Source of the DNA: Pseudomonadota bacterium | Lineage (GTDB): Bacteria; Pseudomonadota; Gammaproteobacteria; Steroidobacterales; MnTg04 | NCBI GenBank assembly: GCA_022560735.1 | Contig: JADFSO010000001.1 | Coordinates: forward strand, 208,953-263,716 | Direction: 5' to 3' | DNA: 54,764 nt | In this document: in pieces, positions 1-10,608 of the stretch | How positions within the stretch are numbered: position 1 is the stretch's first letter | How the letters are laid out: each line of letters begins with the position of its first letter | Notes under the pieces: generated by a model | Database searches by the model: none | What the model was told of the DNA's origin: nothing | Seen by the model: the letters and a program-made list of their open reading frames with translations, nothing else | Program-made: the position numbers and the translations under genes

Positions 1-1741
<1,741 letters not shown>

Positions 1742-1796
1742 TCAATAAAAACGGCATGGCTTCACCGCGGTATATTGTCTCATGAATGGCCGTTGC

Positions 1797-2162
1797 TTAC
1801 TCATCCTGGAACGCGTCGGCTATCCAGGTAATCTGCGGCTCATTCAACGAACCGCCGATGGCGACCACATCGAAACGCAACGGCCACTCAGCCAGTGCCG
1901 GATTGTCCTGCAGGAATTTGAGGGTGGCCCGGCGTATTCTTTGCCTCTTCTGAAAACCGATCGAGTAAAGGGCATCTTCGACGCCGCTTGCGCGATAACG
2001 CACCTCGGTCACGACCAGCGTATCGCCGTCTCGCATCAGCAGGTCGATTTCACCAAGCCGGCAGGAGAAATTACTGTCCAGCCGGATCAGGCCTTGTTTT
2101 TGCAAGTGACTGAGCGCGATGGCTTCCGCGCCAACGCCATCCCGTTGCTGGCTGGTTTGCAT
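1797..2162 (-). CDS. yraN: UPF0102 family nuclease-like protein YraN
   Basis: 121 residues from the ATG at 2162, which lies one base after the lpoA stop; a start at 2186 would overlap lpoA by 23 bases and add eight residues of poor character. Homologues are about 120 residues. The fold is restriction-endonuclease-like: GAEAIALSHLQKQG near the N-terminus, then the core FSCRLGEIDLLMRDGDTLVVTEVRYR, whose E-I-D-L and following V-T-E-V match the family's GEIDLI ... FVEVK signature (here E-V-R replaces E-V-K). The cellular role of YraN is not established; a Holliday-junction or nuclease role has been suggested from the fold. The position between lpoA and diaA/gmhA is conserved in gammaproteobacteria and implies co-transcription with lpoA. 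Confidence 0.88.
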   Translation of the reverse strand: MQTSQQRDGVGAEAIALSHLQKQGLIRLDSNFSCRLGEIDLLMRDGDTLVVTEVRYRASGVEDALYSIGFQKRQRIRRATLKFLQDNPALAEWPLRFDVVAIGGSLNEPQITWIADAFQDE

Positions 2163-2163
2163 A

Positions 2164-4092
2164 CTAGTTTCCGAAACCCTGGTCATCGTCGGGCAGCGGG
2201 GGCTCAGCCACGACTGAAGAATCGATCATGCCGGGATCGCTGAAGTTATTTTTCAGTGCCGGCAAAAGCCTGGGCTCGCCACCATTGATTTCCGCCCATT
2301 CGAGGTCTCGCCGGATGCGCCGATCCGCATCCAGCCACAAGGTACCGGTCATGCCCGCTACTTGCTGGTCGCCAAATGACCCCCGGTGCAGCATCGGCAC
2401 CATGCGGTAGGCATCGAATCCCATCGCGAACAGCCGGCCACGGGTCGCCAGCGACGGCCAAACCCGATGGACCATGTTGCTGAGTTGGCCGTGCAACAGG
2501 TCGGGGTCTATCATCCACGGCATGTCAGTAAAGGACACGCCGTCCAACAGCCTGTTGCCGGCGGCGCCGGGGCTGAAAATTGCCGAGGTGCTGAAAACGG
2601 GCAGATCGGCCGCGTAATGATATTTGAGTTGTGGCCGGATTTGTCGCCCCTGGGCGGGTCTGGCCGCGAGAAAAATGAACTCCGTGTCCTGCCGCCGCCG
2701 CGGTTCAAACTCAAGCGGGACACCCAGTGTGGACCGCAGGCGGCTACGCCGCGAGTAGCTGTCGGTCAGCATCAGCAAACGCCTGATCGTCGATGAGAAA
2801 TCCTGGGCACCGCTATCGTAGGCAAGATAGCCAAGCAATTCGCCGCCCTGGGTCTGCATTTCATCCCTGAAGGCGTTGACCAGTCGCATGCCCCAGTCGT
2901 TGTTGGGCACCAATGCCAGGCCGCGGGTCAGACCCTGGCCGGCAATTCGCCTGGCTACCGCTCGCGCTTCGTCTTCCGGGACCAGCGCAAACTGGTAAAA
3001 ACCGTCTGGTGCATCGACGTTGTTTTCGAGGAAATTCAGCGCCAGCATTTTTGTCTGTGAGACATTGTTTTTGGCCACGGCGGCGACCGCCGACCGGGTC
3101 AGTGGGCCAACGACAAAATCCGCGCCCTCGACGATGGCGAGGTGGTGTGCCTGTTCGGGCCCAAGCCTGTCGACATCGTAAATACGGATATCGGGGCGCA
3201 GGCTGACATCGGTCTGTTGGAAATAAGCGGCCATGAAACCTTCCCTGATCGCCAGTGCCGCGGACTGGCGCCTGCCGCTCAACGGCAATAACAGGGCCAC
3301 CTGCTGCGGGTACTCGGTGAATATCCGGTATGCCTCTATTACGCGCAGCAACAAGGATCCATCCGCCGGGTGGCCGGGGTAATGTCTGCGCCAGGTGGCG
3401 ATCGCGGTTTTGAACAGGAACGGATTGCGGTCCGCCAGTTTCGCCGTCGCGGCAAGGTTCAGCCAGCCGGCAACCAGCGGGTCTTCCGCAACCGTGAGGT
3501 CATCCTGAATCGCCTGTAACGGCACCTGCTGCAGTCCGTTCCAGATTTCCTGCTGATTGTTGTCGAGCGCAATGTCGTTGGTCAGCAAGTTTTCGCGGTA
3601 TATCAGGAAGCCAATCCCGCTGGCAGGCTGGCCAAGCTGGAAACTGCTTTTTCCGCGCAACAAATACGCCCAGGCCTGGTCTTCGCGCGATAATTCTATC
3701 GGTAACTGGCCGAGCAATTCGACCGCGACAACCGGCTCATGGCGCAACAGCGCGAGGCTGGCGCCGAGCAGGGCCCAGCGGCTCAAAACGTTGCCCTGTA
3801 GTGGGCCGGCTACCCGCCGCAGTGCGTCGCGTGCGCGTTGATCTTCACCGCTTTGATAAAGGCCAAAGGCGGCGGCCACCAGGTAACGGTCCCGGTTCGT
3901 GCCCTTGCTGCTTTGCGCCAGGCGCAGGTAAAGCGTTGCTGCGGCCGGGTAGTCTCCCCGCTGTTCCAGCCGTGTCGCTTGCGCACTGAGCCGGCCCGGG
4001 TCGCGGATGCCACCGGTGCCGGCGCACGAAGCTGACAACAGCGCCACGATCAGAACCAGGCATCCTTTGATTATTTTTCCATTAACTTGCAT
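2164..4092 (-). CDS. lpoA: penicillin-binding protein activator LpoA (LppC family lipoprotein)
   Basis: 642 residues, as expected for the family. The N-terminus is a lipoprotein signal: basic MQVNGKIIKG, a hydrophobic stretch, then the lipobox SASC with Cys23 followed by Ala-Gly, predicting outer-membrane sorting. An N-terminal TPR-like helical region (about 30-250) is followed by a periplasmic-binding-protein fold (about 260-610) starting at QVALLLPLSGRRQSAALAIR, with FVVGPLTRSAVAAVA and the LALNFLENN block typical of LppC. In E. coli, LpoA reaches through the peptidoglycan to activate PBP1A. It is divergent from rsmI, 60 bases apart; an extended TATAAT-like box sits on the reverse strand at 4145-4150 and could serve as its -10. 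The E. coli order is the same. The yraN start follows the stop by one base. Confidence 0.93.
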   Translation of the reverse strand: MQVNGKIIKGCLVLIVALLSASCAGTGGIRDPGRLSAQATRLEQRGDYPAAATLYLRLAQSSKGTNRDRYLVAAAFGLYQSGEDQRARDALRRVAGPLQGNVLSRWALLGASLALLRHEPVVAVELLGQLPIELSREDQAWAYLLRGKSSFQLGQPASGIGFLIYRENLLTNDIALDNNQQEIWNGLQQVPLQAIQDDLTVAEDPLVAGWLNLAATAKLADRNPFLFKTAIATWRRHYPGHPADGSLLLRVIEAYRIFTEYPQQVALLLPLSGRRQSAALAIREGFMAAYFQQTDVSLRPDIRIYDVDRLGPEQAHHLAIVEGADFVVGPLTRSAVAAVAKNNVSQTKMLALNFLENNVDAPDGFYQFALVPEDEARAVARRIAGQGLTRGLALVPNNDWGMRLVNAFRDEMQTQGGELLGYLAYDSGAQDFSSTIRRLLMLTDSYSRRSRLRSTLGVPLEFEPRRRQDTEFIFLAARPAQGRQIRPQLKYHYAADLPVFSTSAIFSPGAAGNRLLDGVSFTDMPWMIDPDLLHGQLSNMVHRVWPSLATRGRLFAMGFDAYRMVPMLHRGSFGDQQVAGMTGTLWLDADRRIRRDLEWAEINGGEPRLLPALKNNFSDPGMIDSSVVAEPPLPDDDQGFGN

Positions 4093-4152
4093 GGCGGGTT
4101 TTCCTCAAGGCAGGATGGCGTCTTGTACCATCTTCAGCGGGGGGATTATATC

Positions 4153-5001
4153 GTGTCGGAGCAGCGCGGCATTCTTTATGTGGTCGCAACACCGATCGGC
4201 AATCTGGGCGATATCAGTATGCGGGCAAAAGAGGTGCTGGCCTCGGTCGACCTGGTGGCGGCTGAAGACACCCGCCACAGCCGCAAATTATTGACCCGGC
4301 TGGGCCTGGAAAAAAAGCTGATTTCCTTGCACGAACACAATGAAATAGCCCGCATTCCAAAGATCATCCAGCTGCTGGACGCCGGCGATTGCGTTGCGCT
4401 GATCAGCGATGCCGGCACGCCTTTGCTCAGCGACCCGGGCTATCGTTTGCTAAAAGCGGTGCGTGAGCAGGGACTGCGAGCCGTGCCGATACCCGGTCCC
4501 AGCGCGCTGACGGCTGCGCTCAGTATCGCGGGATTGCCGACCGACCGGTTCGTGTTCGAGGGTTTTCTGCCGGCCAAAAGCGCTGCCCGCACCACGCATC
4601 TGAAAACGCTGCTTGCCGAGCCGAGGACGATGGTTTTCTACGAAGCCCCCCACCGGTTGCAGAAAGTCCTCGATGACATGGCGCAGATACTCGGTGGTGA
4701 CCGGCTCGCCTGCCTGGCCAGGGAACTGACCAAAAAATACGAAACCGTCTACCACGGCTCGCTGGACGAACTCGCCGCGCGGGCGAAACGCGAAAGCGAT
4801 ATGGGTCGTGGCGAACTGGTCATCGTGATCTCCGGGGCTGACGGCGCCGTGACCACCCGGGCGCAGGATGTCAGCGCGCTGCTCAACGAGTTATTGACCG
4901 AATTGCCACCGGCCAGGGCTGCCCGGATAGCCAGCCGGGTGAGCGGTCTGCCGCGCCGGGAGGTCTATGCGCTGGCGACCCGGCTTGCCGGGAAAAAATA
5001 G
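4153..5001 (+). CDS. rsmI: 16S rRNA (cytidine1402-2'-O)-methyltransferase RsmI
   Basis: A tetrapyrrole-methylase family protein that 2'-O-methylates C1402 in the decoding centre of 16S rRNA using S-adenosylmethionine. Key motifs are LYVVATPIGNLGDIS at the N-terminus, VAAEDTRHSRKLL near 35, and the AdoMet-pocket block ALISDAGTPLLSDPGYRLL near 80. The GTG at 4153, preceded by the purine run AGCGGGGGG, gives 282 residues, close to E. coli RsmI (286). The same frame is open upstream to an ATG at 4087, but that would add 22 residues unlike any homologue and run into the lpoA start. Gene context (divergent lpoA, then rnpB and mraZ downstream) is typical for gammaproteobacteria. Confidence 0.93.
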   Translation: MSEQRGILYVVATPIGNLGDISMRAKEVLASVDLVAAEDTRHSRKLLTRLGLEKKLISLHEHNEIARIPKIIQLLDAGDCVALISDAGTPLLSDPGYRLLKAVREQGLRAVPIPGPSALTAALSIAGLPTDRFVFEGFLPAKSAARTTHLKTLLAEPRTMVFYEAPHRLQKVLDDMAQILGGDRLACLARELTKKYETVYHGSLDELAARAKRESDMGRGELVIVISGADGAVTTRAQDVSALLNELLTELPPARAARIASRVSGLPRREVYALATRLAGKK

Positions 5002-5015
5002 AGGTCAATAAGCGC

Positions 5016-5044
5016 TTGAGAAATCGGCTGGCTGGCCTTACCTT
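5016..5044 (+). promoter_or_regulatory. candidate sigma-70 promoter of rnpB
   Basis: TTGAGA (5016-5021), a 17-base spacer, then TACCTT (5039-5044), ending six bases before the first base of the predicted RNase P RNA. The -35 matches the consensus at five of six positions; the -10 is weak. The spacing to the RNA 5' end is what makes the call plausible. Confidence 0.4.
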
Positions 5045-5050
5045 GGTAGC

Positions 5051-5405
<355 letters not shown>

Positions 5406-5494
5406 GCTGTTTTTTGCCAGCATCGAAAAATCTGTCGAACCGCAAAAAAAGAAAAACCGGCAGAAAGCTTAGATTCAGCCTGAAAAAGCATTTG

Positions 5495-5510
5495 TAACTT
5501 ACTGATTTTC
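5495..5510. repeat. 16-base motif shared with 35625-35640 (IHF-like)
   Basis: The 16 bases TAACTTACTGATTTTC occur identically at 5495-5510 (before the mra promoter) and at 35625-35640 (between pilB and the second pilin). On the reverse strand they read AATCAGTAAGTTA at the core, one mismatch from the IHF consensus WATCAANNNNTTR. Both copies are intergenic and AT-rich. IHF binding is an inference. Confidence 0.5.
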
Positions 5511-5590
5511 GGTCTGTCTAGGCGCTCCTCCAAGCATGAACTGTCGCTCCTAAGTCACTGTCTTAGCTAAAAAAACATGAGTTTTCACTG

Positions 5591-5620
5591 TTGACAGCCA
5601 ATCGATGCGCTCCCTATAGT
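5591..5620 (+). promoter_or_regulatory. mra promoter of the division and cell wall cluster
   Basis: TTGACA (5591-5596, perfect), an 18-base spacer, and TATAGT (5615-5620, five of six). It lies 63 bases upstream of the mraZ ATG and directly before the MraZ repeats, the same arrangement as E. coli Pmra. Confidence 0.8.
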
Positions 5621-5629
5621 GTCGCAGAG

Positions 5630-5654
5630 TGGGAAAAAGTGGGAAATCTAGGGA
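5630..5654 (+). promoter_or_regulatory. MraZ operator, three TGGG-type repeats
   Basis: TGGGAAAAAG, TGGGAAATCT and AGGGATTTCC start at 5630, 5640 and 5650, an exact 10-base period. MraZ of E. coli binds TGGGN repeats separated by five bases in this position. The third repeat has A for T. The site lies just past the -10 element and transcription start, as expected for autorepression of the whole cluster. Confidence 0.75.
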
Positions 5655-5682
5655 TTTCCAGCCACGGTAACAGGGATTTCAG

Positions 5683-6135
5683 ATGTTTCGAGGGGCAAAC
5701 AAGGTCACCGTCGATAGCAAGGGTCGCCTGGCGATACCGATCCGTTATCGCGAGCGGATCGGCCAGCGCAGCGATGGCCAGTTGGTGATCACCGTGGACC
5801 GGCAATGCCTGCTGATTTACCCGTTGCCCGATTGGGAAGAAATCGAAAGAAAACTGATTCGCCTGCCGAGTCTGCATCCGCAGGCTCGCCGTCTTCAGCA
5901 GTTCATGGTCGGTTATGCCAGCGACGTGACGCTGGATTCACACGGCCGGGTCCTGTTGGCCAAAGAACTGCGGGAATTCGCCGCGATCGATCGGCAGGCG
6001 CTGCTGATTGGTCAGGGGAACAAATTCGAATTGTGGGATGAAGCGCGCTGGAGCCAGCGGATCGACGAATGGCTCGAGGATGAGCAGACCGGTGAATCCG
6101 GTTTGCCGCCTGAACTCGAATCACTGTCTTTGTAA
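5683..6135 (+). CDS. mraZ: transcriptional regulator MraZ
   Basis: 150 residues (E. coli MraZ has 152). It contains two AbrB-like SpoVT half-domains: FRGANKVTVDSKGRLAIPIR at the start and YASDVTLDSHGRVLLAKELR near residue 77, each with the DSxGR motif that contacts DNA. MraZ forms a ring-shaped dodecamer and represses its own operon; it also acts at other promoters when overproduced. It is the first gene of the cluster, with its promoter and operator immediately upstream and rsmH starting six bases after the stop. The ATG at 5683 is preceded by CAGGGA at a workable distance. Confidence 0.96.
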   Translation: MFRGANKVTVDSKGRLAIPIRYRERIGQRSDGQLVITVDRQCLLIYPLPDWEEIERKLIRLPSLHPQARRLQQFMVGYASDVTLDSHGRVLLAKELREFAAIDRQALLIGQGNKFELWDEARWSQRIDEWLEDEQTGESGLPPELESLSL

Positions 6136-6141
6136 CGGCCT

Positions 6142-7074
6142 GTGACGAGAATGAATTTGCACAAACCGGTGCTTCTGGACGAAGCGCTGGCGGGGCTGGC
6201 AATAAAACCATCCGGGACCTACCTGGATTGTACGTTTGGCCGCGGAGGTCATAGCAAGGCCATCCTCGGGATTTTGGAAAACAAGGGTCGGCTGATCGCC
6301 ATCGACCGGGATCCGGAAGCGGTGGCAGCAGCACAGTCCGATCTCGGGCGTGATCTCCGGTTCTGCATTTGCCGGGGAACATTTGGGGAGATAACCGACA
6401 TTGTCCGGCGACAAGGCATGACTGGTTTGGTGGATGGAGTCCTGATGGACCTGGGCGTTTCGTCGCCGCAGCTCGACGACCCGGCGCGCGGGTTCAGTTT
6501 CAGCTCGGATGGTCCGCTGGATATGCGGATGTCGCCCGATGAGGGGATCAGCGCCGCGGATTGGCTCGCGCAGGCGGAAGAGCGGGAGATCAGCCGAGTG
6601 CTGTTTCGTTACGGCGAAGAACGACAGGCAAAACGCATTGCCCGCGCAATCGTCGAAGCTCGCGCGGACGCGCCGATACGAACGACCGCTAGCCTGGCTG
6701 CAATCATCGAACCGCTGGTGCCGGCGCACAGACGCAAGCGTCACCCGGCGACAAAAACCTTTCAGGCGATCCGGATTTTTATCAACAAGGAGTTGCAGGA
6801 ACTCGAAAATTGTCTCGCGCAGAGCATCGACTTGCTGGCCAGGGACGGCCGGCTTTGCGTGATCAGTTTTCATTCGCTCGAGGACCGCATCGTCAAGCGC
6901 TTTATGCGGGATCAGTCCAGGCCCGACCCGGTTTATGCCGGTCTGCCGGATATTCCGCCGCAGGCGCAGCCAAGACTGAAACGGGTTGGTAAAGCGATCA
7001 AGGCGCAGCCGGAAGAAGTAGCGAATAACCCTCGGGCGAGGAGCGCTGTGCTGCGCATCGCGGTGAGATTGTGA
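6142..7074 (+). CDS. rsmH: 16S rRNA (cytosine1402-N4)-methyltransferase RsmH
   Basis: About 310 residues. It N4-methylates C1402 of 16S rRNA, the same nucleotide that RsmI methylates on the ribose, so the window holds both enzymes for m4Cm1402. Motifs: HKPVLLDEAL at the N-terminus, the AdoMet loop LDCTFGRGGHSKAIL near 27-41, MDLGVSSPQLDDPARGFSF near 103, and CVISFHSLEDRIVKRFM near 240. The frame starts with GTG at 6142; an ATG nine bases downstream (6151) gives a more typical N-terminus and is an equally good choice. The stop overlaps the ftsL start, so translation is probably coupled. Confidence 0.96.
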   Translation: MTRMNLHKPVLLDEALAGLAIKPSGTYLDCTFGRGGHSKAILGILENKGRLIAIDRDPEAVAAAQSDLGRDLRFCICRGTFGEITDIVRRQGMTGLVDGVLMDLGVSSPQLDDPARGFSFSSDGPLDMRMSPDEGISAADWLAQAEEREISRVLFRYGEERQAKRIARAIVEARADAPIRTTASLAAIIEPLVPAHRRKRHPATKTFQAIRIFINKELQELENCLAQSIDLLARDGRLCVISFHSLEDRIVKRFMRDQSRPDPVYAGLPDIPPQAQPRLKRVGKAIKAQPEEVANNPRARSAVLRIAVRL

Positions 7075-7355
7075 TGCTGGCCGACCGCAGGTTCAACTCA
7101 CTGATGCTGTTCATTCTGTGGCTGGCCATCGGCATATCGGCCATCGCCGCCGTCTATGCGCGACACGAATCCAGGCGGTTGTTTTCGGAACTGCAGAAAC
7201 AGGAAGCCAGGCGCGACCTGCTCAATATCGATTGGGGCCGGCTGCAACTCGAACAAAGTACCTGGGCGACACATGCGCGCATCGAGCGTATGGCGCGCGA
7301 GGAGCTGGGCATGGTCGTGCCGGGTCCGGAACAATTGCTGGTGGTCAAGCCATGA
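7071..7355 (+). CDS. ftsL: cell division protein FtsL
   Basis: 94 residues: a short cytoplasmic tail, one transmembrane helix (about residues 10-29, LMLFILWLAIGISAIAAVYA), then a periplasmic coiled-coil segment (about 30-75), ending in a short conserved tail. This is the FtsL layout. FtsL binds FtsB and FtsQ and passes the activation signal to FtsW-FtsI. Sequence conservation in this family is low, so the call rests on topology, length and its place between rsmH and ftsI. The GTG at 7071 and the ATG at 7074 both overlap the rsmH stop. The stop overlaps the ftsI ATG (ATGA). Confidence 0.92.
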   Translation: MMLADRRFNSLMLFILWLAIGISAIAAVYARHESRRLFSELQKQEARRDLLNIDWGRLQLEQSTWATHARIERMAREELGMVVPGPEQLLVVKP

Positions 7356-9106
7356 AACGCAACAGCAAGCAGGAACTGTTGCGCCAGTTCCGCTGGCGTG
7401 CCTGGCTGGTCATGTCAATGTTCGCGCTGGTTTCGCTGGTGATTATCGGTCGCGCACTGCAATTGCAGGTGCTGGACAGGGAGTTCCTCGAACGGCAAGC
7501 GGATGCGCGCCATCTCAGGGTAATCACGCTCAGCGCGCATCGTGGGTCGATACTCGATCGTAACGGTGAAACCCTGGCGGCGAGCACGCCGGTGGACTCG
7601 GTCTGGGCGGATCCGCCTGCGCTGGCGCGGTCCACAGATCGCATTGGCGAACTGGCAAAAATCCTCGACCGCAGCCCGGAAAACCTGTTGCGCCAGATCA
7701 CCAGCAACCTGGAGCGTGAGTTTATTTTTCTGCGCCGCCACCTGTCGCCCGAACAAGCCGCCGCCGTCATGGACCTGGAAATTCCCGGGGTCTATTTGCA
7801 GCGCGAATATCGCCGCTATTACCCGGCCGGAGAGGTGACCGGGCATATACTTGGCTTTACCGATATCGATGACCGCGGTCAGGAGGGTCTGGAACTGGCA
7901 TATGACCAGTGGCTGGTCGGCGAACCGGGCGCCAAACGCGTCATCAAGGACCGGCTGGGGCGGGTGATCGGCGATGTCGAGAGCATCCGGCCGGCGCGGC
8001 CCGGCAAAGACCTGGTCAGCAGTATCGATTTGCGCATCCAGTACCTGGCCTATCGCGAACTGAAAGCGGCGGTCCAGCACCACCATGCGAAATCAGGTTC
8101 TGTCGTGGTCCTGGACATCGCCAGCGGCGAAGTGCTCGCGATGGTGAATCAGCCCGGTTATAACCCGAACGATCGCTCGCAGTTTTCTCCGTCGCGCTAC
8201 CGCAACCGGGCGGTAACCGATATTTTCGAACCTGGATCCAGCTTCAAACCCCTGATTATTGCCGCGGCGCTGGAAAGCGGGCAGTACACGCCGCATTCAC
8301 GGATCGACACATCGCCCGGTTGGCTCACGGTGCTCGGCAAGACCATCGAGGACACGCGGAATCTTGGCGTCATCCCGATCGGGACGATTCTTGCCAAATC
8401 GAGCAACGTGGGTGCGACCAAGGTAGCCTTGTCGCTGGATGCCGAGTACTTGTTCGGGATCATCAGCCGCTTCGGTATCGGTCGGTTGACGACCAGTGGT
8501 TTCCCGGGTGAATCGGCGGGCCTGTTGAATGATTACAGTCGCTGGCGCGAGATCGGCCAGGCGACGCTGGCCTATGGTTATGGTTTGTCGCTGACGCCGC
8601 TGCAGCTGGCGCAAGCGTACGCAGTTCTGGCGGCAGACGGTATCCGCCGGCCGGTATCCTTGTTGCGAACGGATCGGCCCGAAGCCGGTGAGCGAGTGAT
8701 TAGCACGGAGACCGCGATCGCCGTGGTCGATATGCTGGAGCGGGTGGTCAGTACCGGCGGTACCGGCAGGAAAGCGGCCGTGCCTGGTTACCGGGTCGCG
8801 GGCAAAACCGGCACCTCGTGGAAATTTCAGGCGGGCGGGTATTCGACCGACCGTTACATCGCCGTGTTCGCCGGTCTTGCGCCGGCCACCGATCCGCGGC
8901 TGGTTATCGTGGTCCTTATCGACGAGCCCAGCGGCGAAAAATATTATGGCGGCGATGTGGCCGCACCGGTTTTTTCCGCGGTCATGTCCGGTGCGCTGCG
9001 TTACCTGGCGGTACCGCCCGATGCGCTGACCCCATACCGGCCGGAACCGGGCGCGATCGTACAAGCTCGCATACAGCCCGCTGCCGCGGCGGCGAGAACC
9101 CGATGA
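7352..9106 (+). CDS. ftsI: septal peptidoglycan transpeptidase FtsI (PBP3)
   Basis: 584 residues (E. coli 588). One N-terminal transmembrane helix (about 17-40), a PBP dimer domain, then the class B transpeptidase domain with all three catalytic motifs: GSSFKP with the nucleophilic Ser near residue 294, KSSN near 350, and AGKTGTSWKF near 483. It cross-links septal peptidoglycan with FtsW as glycosyltransferase partner. The ATG at 7352 overlaps the ftsL TGA; the frame is open further upstream but only antisense-like sequence lies there. The stop overlaps the murE ATG. The leader RGSILDRNGETLAAS and the RIEL-like N-terminal blocks are typical. Confidence 0.96.
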   Translation: MKRNSKQELLRQFRWRAWLVMSMFALVSLVIIGRALQLQVLDREFLERQADARHLRVITLSAHRGSILDRNGETLAASTPVDSVWADPPALARSTDRIGELAKILDRSPENLLRQITSNLEREFIFLRRHLSPEQAAAVMDLEIPGVYLQREYRRYYPAGEVTGHILGFTDIDDRGQEGLELAYDQWLVGEPGAKRVIKDRLGRVIGDVESIRPARPGKDLVSSIDLRIQYLAYRELKAAVQHHHAKSGSVVVLDIASGEVLAMVNQPGYNPNDRSQFSPSRYRNRAVTDIFEPGSSFKPLIIAAALESGQYTPHSRIDTSPGWLTVLGKTIEDTRNLGVIPIGTILAKSSNVGATKVALSLDAEYLFGIISRFGIGRLTTSGFPGESAGLLNDYSRWREIGQATLAYGYGLSLTPLQLAQAYAVLAADGIRRPVSLLRTDRPEAGERVISTETAIAVVDMLERVVSTGGTGRKAAVPGYRVAGKTGTSWKFQAGGYSTDRYIAVFAGLAPATDPRLVIVVLIDEPSGEKYYGGDVAAPVFSAVMSGALRYLAVPPDALTPYRPEPGAIVQARIQPAAAAARTR

Positions 9107-10608
9107 TGCCGGCGCCCGCAAAAGCCGGCATCTCGCTGGCCCGGTTGCTTGGCATCCCGGAGGACAGGCTGGCCGGCAACCCGGCGATCACCGATATCAC
9201 GCTGGACAGCCGCGAGGTGGTCGCGGGGAGCTTGTTCCTGGCTTGTGCCGGCGCCCATGCTCATGGTCTGGATTACCTCGGGCAGGCGCTGGCGCAAGGT
9301 GCGGTCGCGGTTGCCTGGGAATCCTCGATCGGCACGCGGCCGCCAGCGGTCGACACCAGCGTGCCTTTGCTGGAGGTACCTCACTTGAGGCGCCGCCTGG
9401 GCCGTATGGCAGAACTGTTTTTCGATGCTCCATCGAAGAAAATCGAGGTTACCGGCATTACCGGGACCAATGGCAAGACCACTTGCGCCTGGTTGCTGGC
9501 GAGTGCGCTGGATGCCTGCGGCCAGTCCGCCGCTATCATCGGCACGCTGGGTCATGGTTTTCCGGTTGCTTTGTCGGCGGCAGAGCTGACCACACCGGAT
9601 TGCATCGGTGTGCACCGGCGGCTGGCCGAGCTGCGCGGGCTCGGGGCCGCTCATGTGGCGATGGAAGTGTCCTCGCACGCGCTGGACCAGGGCCGCGTCG
9701 ATGGGGTTCATTTCAGCGCCGCGCTGTTTACCAATCTCAGTCGCGATCATCTCGATTACCACGGTGACCTCGCAAGCTATGGGGCGGCCAAGGCCCGGCT
9801 GTTCCTGAACCCGGAGCTGGATCGCGCGGTCATCAATGTAGACGACCCCTACGCCGAAACCATCATCGACCAGTTGCAACAGCGAATCAGGTTGCTGCGT
9901 GTTGGACGGAACGCGGATGCAAGCGGGCGCGGAGAATTTCTGCGCCTCGAGCGGGTCAGGGAAACGTCCCGCGGGCTGGAACTCGGCTTCGCCGGAAGCT
10001 GGGGCGAATTCAGCCTGGACAGCGGTCTGCTCGGCGATTTCAATGCCAGCAACCTGGCGCTGGTCCTGGGGGCCCTGCTGATCGACGGAGTTGCGGCAGA
10101 AGATGCGATCCACGCTTTGGCCGGCGTGGCCGCACCGCCGGGGCGCATGGAGGTGGTGAGCGTCGGCGACCGGCGGCCGATCGCCATCGTCGATTATTCG
10201 CATACCCCGGACGCGCTTGAGAAAGCGCTGTCCGCGCTGCGCCGGCATGCGACGGGACAACTTTGGTGTGTGTTCGGTTGCGGTGGAGAACGCGACCAGG
10301 GAAAACGGGCGTTGATGGGTGAAATTGCCGCCAGGTTTGCGGACCAGGTCATCGTCACCAGCGACAATCCCCGCGGCGAAGATCCGCTTGCCATCATTGC
10401 CGATATAAAAGCGGGTACGGCTGACGCCGGCCACGTGGTCACGATTGCGGATCGGCGCGAGGCCATTGCCGCGGCGCTGGATCAGGCCGGACCCGGTGAC
10501 ATCGTGCTGGTTGCAGGCAAGGGCCACGAGTCCCATCAGGAAATTGCCGGTCGCAAGCTGCCATTTTCAGACAGTCAGGAAATTCTCCGGATCCTGGAGG
10601 AGTCCTGA
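9103..10608 (+). CDS. murE: UDP-MurNAc-Ala-Glu--meso-diaminopimelate ligase MurE
   Basis: 501 residues. This ATP-dependent Mur ligase adds the third residue of the stem peptide. The ATP loop GITGTNGKTTCAWLL lies near residue 118, a Mur ligase central motif follows (EVSSHALDQGRVDGVHFS), and the C-terminal domain carries SDNPRGEDP near residue 418. DNPR is the signature for meso-diaminopimelate rather than lysine, so the organism has the usual Gram-negative stem peptide. The ATG at 9103 overlaps the ftsI TGA (ATGA) and is followed by a second ATG; the frame runs further upstream without a credible start. The stop overlaps the murF ATG by one base. Confidence 0.96.
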   Translation: MMPAPAKAGISLARLLGIPEDRLAGNPAITDITLDSREVVAGSLFLACAGAHAHGLDYLGQALAQGAVAVAWESSIGTRPPAVDTSVPLLEVPHLRRRLGRMAELFFDAPSKKIEVTGITGTNGKTTCAWLLASALDACGQSAAIIGTLGHGFPVALSAAELTTPDCIGVHRRLAELRGLGAAHVAMEVSSHALDQGRVDGVHFSAALFTNLSRDHLDYHGDLASYGAAKARLFLNPELDRAVINVDDPYAETIIDQLQQRIRLLRVGRNADASGRGEFLRLERVRETSRGLELGFAGSWGEFSLDSGLLGDFNASNLALVLGALLIDGVAAEDAIHALAGVAAPPGRMEVVSVGDRRPIAIVDYSHTPDALEKALSALRRHATGQLWCVFGCGGERDQGKRALMGEIAARFADQVIVTSDNPRGEDPLAIIADIKAGTADAGHVVTIADRREAIAAALDQAGPGDIVLVAGKGHESHQEIAGRKLPFSDSQEILRILEES

